Positions 1-10,717 of a DNA stretch of 64,000 bases are shown here, piece after piece. Each line of letters begins with the position of its first letter. The first letter of the stretch is position 1. The position numbers and the translations under genes are program-made. Source of the DNA: Leptobrachium leishanense. Its lineage: Eukaryota > Chordata > Amphibia > Anura > Megophryidae. The stretch lies in the NCBI GenBank assembly GCA_009667805.1, contig CM019070.1:59524735-59588734 (forward strand), read 5' to 3'. The notes under the pieces are model-generated. The model worked only from the letters and a program-made list of their open reading frames with translations. It did not search any database and was not told the DNA's origin.

Positions 1-822
1 GCAGTGGATGGGGAGCCAGTGAAGGGACTCGCAGAGGGGAGCGGCAGAGACAGAGCGGCGGGTGAGGTGAATTAGCCTGGCGGAGGCGTTCAGGATGGAT
101 TGTAGGGGGGAGAGGCGGGACAGAGGAGGCCAGATAAGAGATTATTGCAATAGTCGAGTCGGGAGATTACCAGGGCGTGTATGAGTTGTTTTGTGGTGAC
201 AGCGGTAAGAAATGGCCGAATTCTGTAAATATTACGCAGTTGGTATCGGCAGGAGGAGGAAAGAGACTTGATGTGGGGGATGAAGGAAAGAGCAGAGTCA
301 AGTGTAACTCCAAGACAGCGAACTTGGTTTGATGGGGAAATGGTGATACCCTCCACCGTGATAGAGAAGTCAGGAGGTGGGGAGGCATTGGAGGGAGGAA
401 TAAGTAGGAGTTCAGTCTTCGACATGTTGATCTTTAGGTGGTGGGAGGCCATCCAGGAGGAGATGCCAGATAAACAGTCACTGACTTTTGAAAGGACAGG
501 GGGAGAGAGATCAGGGGTAGAGAGGTAGATCTGAGTGTCATCAGCGTAGAGGTGGTAATTGAAGCCAAAGCTGTTGATGATTTTGCCCAGGGAGGAGGTG
601 TAGATGGAAAAGAGCAGAGGACCAAGGACAGAGCCTTGAGGTACACCAACAGATAGAGGCAATGAGGAGGAGGAGTTACCAGCAAAGGACACACAGAAGG
701 ACCTGTTGGATAAATAGGATTCGACCCAAGCGAGTGCAGTGTCACCGAGACCCAGAGAGTTGAGGGTCTGTAGAAGGAGGGGGTGGTCAACAGTGTCAAA
801 AGCAGCCGAGAGGTCAATGATT
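1..822 (-). mobile_element. L2-type LINE, reverse-transcriptase fragment
   Basis: The minus strand reads as the core of a non-LTR reverse transcriptase. In order it shows motif A ([11 protein letters not shown], near 780-810), motif B ([14 protein letters not shown]), motif C ([11 protein letters not shown]), and then the conserved [20 protein letters not shown] and [13 protein letters not shown] blocks. The frame is open from about 822 down to 90. It then continues in another frame ([23 protein letters not shown]) to the window edge, so a one-base indel lies near 97-118. The spacing and wording of the motifs fit the L2 clade rather than L1. Homology stops abruptly near 822, which is normal 5' truncation. 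It is a dead fragment that continues to the left of the window. Confidence 0.85.
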
Positions 823-2484
823 CAGCTTATATTTTGAAAAAACATTGGCCGCAAGCAGCTCAAGTTGCTCAAGTCAAGAAATTGATGTTGGGCGCACACC
901 ATGAAGAAAATTAATTTCTCATTTCAACTACCATTGGAGCCTGTGCCATCCATGCTCATACCTTAGTGAGACTCTGAACTGACCTCCATCCCCTTGGAAC
1001 AGTGAGAGATGGCAATGCATCCAAATAACAGTGACCAACATATTTGGTTCTCTAGTGACATCTGCCATTCTTGTTTTGCATTTGCATGTTATAAAAATTG
1101 TCATTATAATGGATTTCAAGATCAGATAGCATCAATACAACATTCACAAGTGGCCTGAAGACAAAAGACTTCAAGACCTCTGAATTCGTAAATCAACTCC
1201 TACTCTTCATGACCTTCAAGAGTAGAAAACCCTTAACTATCTAGACTGTTCGGAGTGGACTATCTAACATATCAGAAAATGCAAAATAAACTGACCTAGG
1301 TTAGATTTAGGAAGTCTTACTAACTTCAGTTAAAATAAAGCACACGCTTCAAATGCTCTGAAAACCAGCAAAAATTAGAAATAATTTAGTTTTCTGACTC
1401 AAAGAAGTATTGTACAAGTCCTACAGGAGGCCTTGACTTCTCTGACCTTCAGGAAGATTTTTTTCTCCTCCCTCTGTTTTGATAGTAATTGAGAAAATGA
1501 AATGGGGTTAGCGGGGTGAGAGGAGGGGGTAATGGGCTAGTTAATAATGAAGGAATTCATTGGTGTTGTTGGAAGTAGAGGTTTACAAAGGCTGTGCTTG
1601 GATAACCTATTGCCATGCTTCTGTTGAGGCTCCTACAAAGGCTCATTGTCCTTTTTCTCTGAGCTTCTAAGGTCATGATAGACCTCCAGTACCATACATG
1701 ATCCACTTTCTTACATAGGACATCAATGATACAGTAGAAAATAAAATATCACACATACAATAATAAGAGGAAAGATACGTTTTTATGTATGTTATTTGAT
1801 CATATGTAATATTAATCATGGATGTGACTTATGAAGCTTGGGTCTAAAAAATATGCATGCTGTTGGAATTTCATAGTGCTTGTCCTGTCAATTAGATTTT
1901 TGTTACTGTGCCCTGAAGCACAGATATTTGATCTAATTTACAATGACATAAAGTATTGCAGAAGACAGAAATAATAATACCGAAATTTAGGGCGTATCAT
2001 AACCTATGTATAATGGAAAGGTTGCTTGAGTTTACAAGCGATGCAAATTGTTTCCTATTTAACGATGAATGGTGATGTGTTCAAATTTCAGCATTCCAGC
2101 ATGAGGGTCTCAGTGGGGGAAATGTGAAGGGGGTGGGAAGGGGAGATATAACTCTATTCCAAAAACGTTACGAAAGTCATAAGGATAGTGAATGAAAAAC
2201 GTTGCTTTGCAAGAGAGTCAAACAATACTTTAACATGAACTTTAGGTCCGAGTGCTCGATTTTAAATGGGTTCTTGGGTTAAAGTACCACAATAAGTAAC
2301 TGGAATGTGACATGTTGTGATGAACAGGCTTTCTAATAACTTCCAGCCCTGGTTGTACCAAAGTAACTTCTGTAGGTCCAGCAGTCTGTTAATTTTCCAT
2401 GATTCTAGAGATAACCTCACTGAGACAAACTATGCTCCAGGTAGAATCCACTCTTTATTTGTTCTGCAAATTTCTTGGAGAATT
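823..2484. other. intronic/intergenic, nothing recognised
   Basis: AT-rich sequence without a convincing ORF, RNA gene or repeat structure. No minus-strand match to the final dynamin proline-rich exon was seen here. Confidence 0.5.
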
Positions 2485-2694
2485 TTTGTTTTGAGAAAGT
2501 AATTTTTTGCCAGAAAGGATGCATTGAGATTTCTCTCATTTTCAAGTATGTCCTGGCTGGCAATTATGTACTGTTAGGTGTCTTGCCTAAGGACACTTGC
2601 TGGAGGGGTGTTCTGGCCGGGATTTGAACCTGTGTCTCTATGGTCTCCATGGTTATAGAGCAGTGATGTTACCTCTACTCCACCCAGCCGGTAC
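2485..2694 (-). mobile_element. tRNA-derived SINE, copy 1
   Basis: On the minus strand the element begins GTACCGGCTGGGTGGAGTAG. It has a B-box-like GGTTCAAATCC about 60 bp further on and an A-box-like GTGGAGTAGAGGTAACATCA near its start, which suggests an internal RNA polymerase III promoter. The tail part contains TGTCCTTAGGCAAGACACCT and ends in an AT-rich stretch. A second copy at 28766-28980 shows the same layout, confirming an interspersed family. Confidence 0.75.
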
Positions 2695-3516
2695 ATTATT
2701 ATTGGTTAGTCACTTTATAGTCAACGTCCAAGACACCACATGTCATTTATAAAAGCTCAGCTTGCGGCCTGAATGTCTCGGCAGGTTACTGTAAATTAAC
2801 GGCTCCTATACTTTATATTGAAGCTGTTAAATTGCATCTAGAAGGAGAAGAGCGAGCTATTCCAACATAGAGCTTTCTTCTCCTTTGGAGCCGGTATTAA
2901 AAAAAAAATACTCTTTCAAAAGCTGGAGTTAAGTGATTTTGCAAAATCACTTAACAATTGAATCTACAGGGATTGAAAAATCCCTTACATACCTGATCCC
3001 ACGTGCAGAGGGAGGTGTGACGATTCCTCTGACAGGGAGCAATGGAAGACTAGGAACAAGTAGAATACAAACCATGGTTGGGATAGTTATTACGTTTTTC
3101 ACTTCTGGTTTGAAACTGCAAAAAACTCTCACTCATCAAAAAGTTTCAGCACCTGTGATAATAATGCTGATAAAGTTTCAGCTTTTATTTAATCCCACAT
3201 TATTGAATATCACTTTTTTGAGCCGCAGTTTCCTTGCAGGAACTCATAGCCTGAGTCCAAATGGAAAAAAGCATAATCGTTTTTGCTTCGGGTATTTACC
3301 TAGATAATTGAATTCCCTGACTATTAGGAAATTTAACAGCACTGATGTTTGATGAGTAAGTGAACACGTGCATCTGTGAAAAGGACTTTTCAGAAACTGC
3401 CATGCTGGAAACATTTCTAATATAAGATTTCTAATATTTCTAATGCTAAATATTCGAATAATATTTTTAAACGCAAATATGTAAATCTCACACCTTAGAA
3501 ACGTAATATTTCTCAC
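2695..3516. other. intron downstream of the proline-rich exon
   Basis: This lies downstream of the dynamin exon that ends at 3517. It starts with a clear donor (gtgaga on the minus strand, 3516-3511). Read-through past this donor would stay open for a short distance but loses all proline-rich character. No other gene is visible. Confidence 0.55.
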
Positions 3517-3750
3517 CTTGGCACACTGGGAGGCGCACGAGATGGGCGCGATGGTATCTGAGGTGGCATAATTAATGGTTCACTGCTGTTGGCAAGAGAA
3601 GGTAAAGGTCCTGGACGAATAGGTACAGTAGGAACCCCAAGCAGAATGCATGAAGATGGGGCAGCTAGGGCCGTACTGCGACCTGCAGGTGGTCTTGTAG
3701 GAGTAGGGTGTTGAGTAGGTCTTTTCTGGTTTGGACTTGCAGGAGGAGAC
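3517..3750 (-). CDS. dnm3: dynamin-3 exon, proline-rich domain
   Basis: This internal exon of 234 nt encodes most of the dynamin proline-rich domain, the tail that binds SH3 proteins such as amphiphysin and endophilin during membrane fission. The acceptor is tttctacag before 3750 and the donor is AG/gtgaga at 3517/3516. Its first base completes the AGG arginine codon begun in the previous exon. The translation starts SPPASPNQKRPTQHPTPTRP and contains PxxP/RxxP-type SH3 ligands: VPIRPGPLPS, PPQIPSRPSR and APPSVP. The order of these blocks (RRSPPxSP, then RPGPLP, then PPQxPSRPxRAPPSVP) fits dynamin-3 better than dynamin-1 or -2. The exon ends in phase 2, so a further exon with the C-terminal end must lie left of the window. 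The paralogue assignment is inferred from motif wording. Confidence 0.85.
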
Positions 3751-4362
3751 CTGTAGAAACATTAATTATCAAAAACAACAATAGTTAATTTTTTCATGGA
3801 CTACTGCAAGTGATTTCCATCAAAAGCAAAGTATATCCTCCTGAAAACAACAGATTTCTCTTCAGATCCAAAATCTGTTTTCATATATATATAAGATACT
3901 GCATCACTGAATATTCTGGTCTCAACGTAACCCCTATAGGTCAACATTTAGTGAACCATTCTCAACAGACCAAGAAAATTCTTTGGCTCTACTGCCAGGA
4001 ATTAGAGGATGGAAACCATGGATAAAAACATAAAAAATAAACAGTACATAGGTCATTCTAACACAACTGTAGTGACTGTGTAACACATGGAAAAGATATT
4101 TAATGGAATATACAATAATATACAACTGAACACAAATATGAAACCATCTACACATGTTTCTTCATCATTTTCAAATTTACGTTATGCTAACTCAGATGAC
4201 AAAGACCGTTATTACAAGTCCTATTAATACTTTTTCTACATTGGTCAAAACTTATCCTTTAATTCAGGGGTTTATGAGTGTGTTTTCTTTGTCTTCTAAC
4301 ATAACAAGTGGATTGACATTTTTTCATGTACTTCATGAAAACCTCTCCAGCTTTGTTTTTTG
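3751..4362. other. intron, nothing recognised
   Basis: AT-rich intron between the proline-rich exon and a MITE. No supported feature. Confidence 0.5.
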
Positions 4363-5102
4363 TAGAGATGTGCATTAGTTTCGGAAAAATTCAGAATGTG
4401 AAACGAAATTTGATTATTCGTATTCGGAAGTACTTCCGAATAACAAATCGATACGATAAGAATTCGAAATTAAACAAAACGGTATATAACGAATTTATTT
4501 CGTTTTACACTGTGTCATCATCATAAAAGGAATATTTGAATAACTGATATCAACTCTCGAATTTGAAATGAACTATCAAATTGATATCAACTATGGAATT
4601 TGAAATGAACTATCAAATTGATATCAACTATGGAATTTGAAATGAACTATCAAATTGATATCAACTATGGAATTTGAAATGAACTATCAAATTGATATCA
4701 ACTATCGAATTTGAAATGAACTATCAAATTGATATCAACTATGGAATTGATCTTAACTTACAATACAAGTAATAGTCAGCAAAGGACTTTATGAAACAAA
4801 TTAATGTTGTTTCACTGTTTAATTTGACTCAAATACTAAATCTGTGACACAGCTTAAAATTTAACCCTAGCTGTTCTTTTAACAGCAAAATTAGATTAAT
4901 TGGGGTTTTATCTAGTGATCCAAAATTCGAATTAATATCAACTATCGAATTGATATATCAAATTCGAATCGATTGGAAATTTCAAATCGATCCGAAACTA
5001 AACGAAATACGAAACGAAATTAGTTAGAAATTCCAAAAACAAAATGATTTAAAAACGTAACAAAACTAAACGAAAAAAAATTTCAGCCATGCACATCCCT
5101 AG
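4363..5102. mobile_element. non-autonomous DNA element with terminal inverted repeats
   Basis: The ends are inverted: TAGAGATGTGCATTAGTTTC on the left and GCCATGCACATCCCTA on the right. Further inside, the left half has many cgaaa/ttcga motifs that recur in inverted form on the right (aaacgaaatacgaaacgaaa). The interior has no coding potential and carries a 37-bp tandem array (4545-4745). The superfamily is not determined, since target duplications are not clear. Confidence 0.65.
4545..4745. repeat. 37-bp tandem repeat, about five units
   Basis: Five nearly identical 37-bp units (tgatatcaactatg followed by gaatttgaaatgaactatcaaat) run head to tail, with a partial sixth. Only a few positions vary, for example the unit ends ctc, atg and atc. 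The array is internal to the MITE at 4363-5102. Confidence 0.92.
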
Positions 5103-5609
5103 TTTTTTGTTTAATGATTTCATTTTTGTTGCTTATTACAGAAGACATAAACCAAAAAAAATGCAGAGCATAATAATTACAGGTAAATGTGAATAATCAA
5201 TACAGAAAGAAACAAATCTAGAATTCTTTAAAATTTAGCATTTTCCATTCCAATAACCTCAACCCATCTCATATTGTTGATTGCCTCCAGAGATACTTAA
5301 CAAGTCTTAAGTGAAGTTAAAACAACATTTGTCGTAGAGATGTGGGCATATCCTTGTTCAACAGTTGCTACAATAAAAATTAGCACAGTACGTAGTGGGC
5401 AACACAGTTTTGGCTCGAATAAAGTGCAGTACGAAGAAAAAAAAGAAAACCTATTGTTGAGTGGTGATTTTCAACCACCGTTATGATGTGGTAATTGTCA
5501 GTGTAATTACATAATGGTGTGTGTGAGTAATAAGGCAGTGGCAAAATGGGACTTTGTGGATCAACAAATGTATTCTTGAATAGAACTTTAAACACAATTT
5601 TAACATCTT

Positions 5610-6260
5610 AGGGCAGTATTAGATACTGCCCGCTAACATGGAGACGCTAAGGAGGAAAACCTGCACCTGCAGGTTTCGCCTTTGAATCCCCGTTTTAGCT
5701 CCATATTACGGGGCAGGCACTAAAACAGCAGCCTGGCCTGTAACGCAGCATTAAGCCTGAGGATACTCGAGGCAGCGCTAAGCGCCATGACTCCATTGAG
5801 GCTTCGACTGCTGGTCACGTGACCTGCAGGACCTTGCCTCTCACAAGATCCTGCAGGTCGGCGGAGTGATCGCAAAGGGAGACTGGGGACTTTTTCCCCC
5901 CAGTCTCACTCTGCTCTGGCGGCCAGAAGAGGCGGATTGGGCTGACGTTCTCGCTGCGGGATGAGAGGTGAGTATGCGATTTTTGTGGGGGTTTTCAGCT
6001 GGTGAGTTAACTGCAGTGGTACGTAATTAGCGTTAGGACTTTGTAATCCCAAGACTAATTAACTCTTTGCACTCCCCAGGTTAAGCATACGGAGTGTAAA
6101 GTACAGTATAAACTCACGCAATCTTTGAATCATTAACAGTTTTTTTAACCCATTACCGTTCGGAATGTAATATGGTCGGTCCGCGCAAGGGCCACTTAAC
6201 CTAACGTTAACGCTCACACAGCTGAGCACTAACGTTAGTGTTAAGTATGTAATAGGGACC
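5610..6260 (+). mobile_element. DNA-element family F, copy 1
   Basis: It begins gggcagtattagatactgcc and ends near gtatgtaatagggacc. The interior shares distinctive blocks with 10388-10681, 30013-30555 and 62587-63195. These include the GGAGTGATC...GGGAGACTGGG block (5863-5890), the gcgggatgagaggtgagtat block (5956-5976) and the taacatgg/cgctaa blocks. It has no coding capacity. Boundaries are approximate. Confidence 0.55.
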
Positions 6261-6938
6261 TTTTTATTCGGTTATTAAATGATAAAATATATTCTTAAGC
6301 AACATCTGGCGTGACTCAGCTTTTCTGCGAAACTGTTCCCCGCAAATACTTAAATGGCTTTTTGTCCGAGTGTGGCAAAACAAAAGGGCTAATCTGAGAC
6401 ACAGTCCAGTACACTTTCTGAGTTTGTGGGCAGGTGGCAATTGATAGTTAAAAACAGGAAGAAAGCCCAGGTCAAAAAGTCACAGGACTATTTGGAGAAG
6501 ATTTCTGGTAGGTGTGCATCATAGGAAGACACAACCCAACCGAGCACTCTCCACAGCTTGAGAGAAGAGTTTATATAGGGTGCTCAGGTAGCTACACCTG
6601 TGTGCACCTGGTGTCCTACCACCCCCTTGTCCTTCAACAACAGGAGGGTAAAGAAGGTGTCCTAACATCCTTATCAGCTTAGCAGCCTTTGTCTGGGTTG
6701 TGGATGCTGAAGCCCTGCCCGACACATCTTGTTCTTGCGGGTGGGCCTGCACGATAGGTTGACACAGAATTCTTAAGAGATGGCCTCCCATGCTGGACTT
6801 GAACCATGAGTACAGCGGGACCAGTAAGACAGCGACTGCCTCATGCACCTTGCAAAGACATGGATGTCAGTTTGCCAGTTTCTGATGGATTGGAAGAGGC
6901 AGGACCTGAGCAGTCAGTGAGTTCGTGTTTGACACTAA
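6261..6938. other. unclassified, with a tRNA-like B-box motif
   Basis: No gene is visible. Near 6775-6845 the minus strand reads GGTTCAAGTCC preceded by a GAGGCAGTCGCTG segment, resembling a tRNA-derived SINE head, but the A box is poor and no second copy was found. The rest could be an old LTR or SINE remnant; I cannot classify it. Confidence 0.3.
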
Positions 6939-7819
6939 CAGGGTTATTCAAAGAGATTCGAAAAGTCACCGCACGTTCGGTGACTTTTCGTTCTCTTCAA
7001 TTCGGTGCAAATCGGCTTTCCCATTTCGGCTACTCTGCGGTGTATTCAGCAAGCACCACAGGGCTGTCAAAGTGCAGGGAAAAGCTGCCGAAAACCCGCC
7101 GAAAACCTGGCGAATGCACACCGAAAACCAGCAAAAACATCTGGATTAACCCGTCGAAGACGCCGGAAAAACCCGAGCAGGAGCCGATCACACGCAGCGA
7201 AGCCTCCGGAAAAAGCCGACACCACAGAAGAAGGCAGTGAATAAATTAGGAAAACAGTTTGCACGAATGATTGAAAAGTGAAACGCTGTTTGCAAAGAAA
7301 CTACTGAGCGAAAATGTCTGAAATTTACATATGAGGTCCAGGGAATGATAATAAAAAGGGCTGTTACAGACAAAATAAGTAAACTTAAAATTTTTTTTTT
7401 CTTTTTTAAAAAATCTAGAAAAATGCTTAAAATTTCCTAAAAAATTTATATATAAAGAGACTCTTTACCGCAGAATTTTATAATGAACGGTTTATTAGAT
7501 ATTGAATTAAAACAGGAATATTTTTAACATTGAAGCCTATGGGATTCTCCTGGATAAACCTGTCGAATGAAACCACCGAACGGCAGGGCAATTCGGGAAC
7601 CTTTCACTGCTGGTTTGTGTTCTCTGAATAGCCGAAGCAGTGCTTTTTTATGGGGATTTTACTGCCCTCGAACAGGCACCGAATGTGCAGGCAATTCGCC
7701 AACATTTGGCGAACTGCCTGCTCTCTGAATAGCTGAATGGCCAAGAAAGGTAACCGAACGCTGATTTTCAGCGTTCGGTTCCCTTTCTCCAGCCATTCGG
7801 ATCTCTTTGAATAACACTG
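6939..7819 (+). mobile_element. Harbinger-like MITE family C, copy 1
   Basis: The 881-bp element has terminal inverted repeats (cagggttattcaaagagat on the left, atctctttgaataacactg on the right) and is flanked by a TAA target duplication (6936-6938 and 7820-7822). A 3-bp TAA duplication is typical of PIF/Harbinger insertions. The interior shows a short palindrome (gtcaccgcacgttcggtgac) and no transposase; the short ORFs over it are chance. An oppositely oriented copy lies at 8609-9498, and a dynamin exon sits between them. Confidence 0.85.
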
Positions 7820-8053
7820 TAAGTCAAGATATTCCATTAACCCACAACTGAAATACCCTCACTATCGGAGACTTACGTCTTACAGTAGATATATCTGTGT
7901 ATCACATTTGCCTCAGTAACATAATTTTATTACTTCTCTAACATTATGTTTCAACTTCTCTTATTTTTCAAGATGCCCTGTTTGAGGTGGATACTGGTGT
8001 TCAGCACTCAATAATGTGTACCAGACAAAGATAGAACTTGGTGAAAAGATTAC

Positions 8054-8280
8054 CTGCGTGACTGCAACATCCAAGAATCATCTACAGGGGGTGGTAAAGG
8101 GGTACTGATAGTTGAGGTGCTGATATCCCCAATGATTTGAATCGCTTCTTTCAGGGCATGGTACATCCTGACCATTTCATCTCTTCTCTGAGCCTGCTCA
8201 GCTGACTCCTCCATCAATGTGTTTTGATCCTCAGATGAATACAGGTGAGCAAGGAGCTCAGAGTTTATGAACTCTTTCAC
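8054..8280 (-). CDS. dnm3: dynamin-3 exon, GED end and start of proline-rich domain
   Basis: This 227-nt exon encodes the C-terminal half of the GTPase effector domain, which forms part of the dynamin stalk/bundle-signalling helices and drives assembly-stimulated GTP hydrolysis. The acceptor is ttttttgcag before 8280 and the donor is AG/gtaatc after 8054. The translation runs [20 protein letters not shown], then [30 protein letters not shown], and the linker [23 protein letters not shown] and the SRR junction fit dynamin-3; dynamin-2 would be expected to read SSADQS here and dynamin-1 SCGDQN. It starts in phase 0 and ends in phase 2, so skipping it would shift the frame. Two inverted MITE copies flank it at 235 and 328 bp. 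Confidence 0.92.
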
Positions 8281-8608
8281 CTGCAAAAAATGATATGAAG
8301 CAGATAAGAATATGTAGGCATTTATTTCATTTATTTAGTTTAAAGTAGAATGCAAATGTATTAATTAACATCTGTAGAGGTTTTTATGTATATAATTATA
8401 ATATTAGTCAATTGCTACAGGATACATTGCACTATTGAAAATCCATAACAATACAATTTATATGATAATAAAAACACTATACAGTAAAACAAAACAAAAA
8501 AACATAAAAATGCTTGTATTGCAACTATTGCTAATGTTATGAGGAAAAATGCACACGATCACTTGGTTACTATTTTATGAGGAGGATAAAAAATATATGA
8601 AGGACTAA

Positions 8609-9498
8609 CAGGGTAATTCAAAGAGATCCTAATTGCTTGAGAAAGGTAACAGAACGCAGAATTTTTTTTTTAGCCATGCGGCTATCCAGAGAACAGGCAA
8701 TTCGCCAAATCCTGGCGAATTGCCTGCACATATGGTGCCTGTTCGAGGGCAGTGAAAACCCCATGAAAAAGCACTGCTTCGGCTATTCAGAGAACACAAA
8801 CCAGCAGTGAAAGGTTCCCGAAATGCCCTGCCGTTCGGTGGTTTAATTCGGCAAGTTTATTCAGGCGAATCCCATAGGCTTCAATGTTAAAAATATTCCG
8901 GTTTTAATTCAATATCTAATAAACCGTTCATTATAAAATTTTGCAGTAAAGAGTCTCTTTATTTCTAGATTTTTTAGGATATTTTAAGCATTTTTCTTAA
9001 TTTTTTTTTTTAAAAGTCCGATGTTTTTGTTTTTTTAAAACTTTACTTATTTTTTCTGTAACAGCCCTTTTTATTATCATTCCCTGGACCTCATATGTAA
9101 ATTTCAGACATTTTCGCTCAGTGGTTTCTTTGCAAACAGCGTTTCACTTTTCAATCATTCATGCAAACTGTTTTGCTAATTTATTCACTGCCTTCTTCTG
9201 CGGTGTCGGCTTTTTCCGGCGGCTTCACTGCATGTGATCGGCTCCTGCTCGGGTTTTTCCGTGGTTTTCGGCAGGTTAATCCAGATGTTTTTGTGGCTTT
9301 TCGGCGTGCATTCGCTGGGTTTTGCGGTTAGTTTTCGTCGGGTTTGCGGTAGCTTTTCCCCGCAATTCGGGGGCCTTGTGTTGCTTGCTGAATACACCGC
9401 AGGGTCACCGAAATGGGATCAGCAAAAGGAACCGAATTGAAGAGAACGAAAAGTCACCGAACGTGCGGTGACTTTTCAAATCTCTTTGAATTACCCTG
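8609..9498 (-). mobile_element. Harbinger-like MITE family C, copy 2 (inverted)
   Basis: This 890-bp element has the same ends as copy 1 (cagggtaattcaaagagat; atctctttgaattaccctg) and a TAA duplication (8606-8608, 9499-9501). Read on the minus strand it aligns nearly along its whole length with 6939-7819, including the sequence around AGGTCCAGGGAATGATAATA and AACGCTGTTTGCAAAGAAAC. By eye the identity is high, with small indels mostly in homopolymers. Confidence 0.85.
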
Positions 9499-9833
9499 TA
9501 AGTACTTTATTCCAATTCCAAAATCATTAATAATAAAATAAAAAAAGAAAATCCTTTATCTGCTCATTTCAAGGTGAATTTTGTTCTTGTGAAATCAAAG
9601 TGTACCAGAGCAGCTAGAAGATAAACATTGGTTATCTCATGTATTTAGCTCATTATATTGATCTTTATTTTTTCAGAAAGTACATTATTTTTACCGTATG
9701 TACTTAATATTTTTTTAGCATAAAAAAATATCTCTTTTTCTTGTTATCGTTACATCTCTTATCTGACCAGCACCGGTATAAATTTCAAGCATTTTCTAGC
9801 TGTACAATACTTCTCATCCCGCGTTTTGATTAA

Positions 9834-10260
9834 GGCTAGGGTCAGACGAAAGCATTTTTCCCCGCGAACGTGAAAAAGTGCGTCCGAACACATTGACGTA
9901 TTTTTTCACGGAATGCGCAAAAACGGTCATACGACGCGCATTTTCGGGCGTGATTTTTTACGGATCATCAATAAAAATCTTTTTGCGTCTGGATGTTATG
10001 TAGGCTGGACATTAGCAGTGTCTGACATCTCCTAATCACGCACACACGCCGCTATGCCGCAGCTGCGCACTCAGTACGTCAGTACTAGCGGTTCAGCGTT
10101 CTCAGAAAAATGCGTTCAAATTCAACTTGCGTTGCACGGCCGGACTTTTGTGCGGCCGTACATCGTATATTGGCCGTCATTGCCCGTCATCTGCTGCTAG
10201 TGCGGCCGTAATTATGTGCGCCAGAACGCACGTTAAAAGTGCGCTGGTATGACCCCAGCC
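9834..10260. mobile_element. Harbinger-like MITE family A, copy 1
   Basis: The inverted ends are GGCTAGGGTCAGACGAAAGC and GCTGGTATGACCCCAGCC, with a TAA target duplication (9831-9833, 10261-10263). The interior is CpG-rich and palindromic, and the block around atcaataaaaatctttttgcgtctgga recurs in the family members at 23297, 36279 and 60434. No coding capacity. Confidence 0.85.
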
Positions 10261-10387
10261 TAAGTGAGGCATTACAAAGTGCTAGAGCTAATTACCGCAG
10301 GGATGCGGAGAGCCAAAACTTATCACATTCTGAAAGCTGGCGTTACATGATTCCGCATTTGCAGAATCATGTAGCAGCCTCTGAAAC

Positions 10388-10681
10388 CCCCCCCCCCCCA
10401 ATAAATCCCATACTCACTTCTCATCCCGCTGCGAGTTCGGTGGCCCGATCTGCAGCTTCTTGTCACCGGTAGCAGAGTGAGACTGGGAACAAATAGTTCC
10501 CAGTCTCACTCTGTGATCACTCCGCGGCTGGCGCGATCTCAAGAGAGATCCAGGAGGTGATACTCGCAATGGTGCTGAAGTACCGTCTGCCCTGGAATCT
10601 AACGCTAAAATGGGGACACTACTCAGGTGCAGGTTTTCCCCATTAGCATCCCCATGTTAGCGTTAGGAATGGAATAGGGCC
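10388..10681 (-). mobile_element. DNA-element family F, truncated copy 2
   Basis: The minus strand shares the family F blocks: CCCTATTCCATTCCTAACGC, TAGCGTTAGATTCCAGGGCA, a GAGTGATCACAGAGTGAGAC type block and GCGGGATGAGAAGTGAGTAT. It ends in a run of nine or more C residues at 10388. Only about half of the element is present. Confidence 0.55.
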
Positions 10682-10717
10682 CACAGTATTTTGGCTCCAG
10701 CAAGCATTTTACCAGTG

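Noticed and set aside
2485..2694. A functional tRNA gene
   Set aside because: B-box-like sequence is present but there is no cloverleaf; the second copy with an A-tail shows that it is a SINE.
2695..3516. Final dynamin exon (C-terminal end of the proline-rich domain)
   Set aside because: No proline/arginine-rich minus-strand frame with a proper acceptor was found downstream of 3517; it must lie left of position 1.
3244..3516. Read-through of the proline-rich exon past 3517 as an alternative C-terminus
   Set aside because: The donor AG/gtgaga is good, and the extension is AT-rich with no similarity to known dynamin tails.
6806..7373. Overlapping ORFs on both strands near 7 kb
   Set aside because: They lie across and inside MITE family C; the same sequence recurs inverted at 9.2 kb without conserving the frame.
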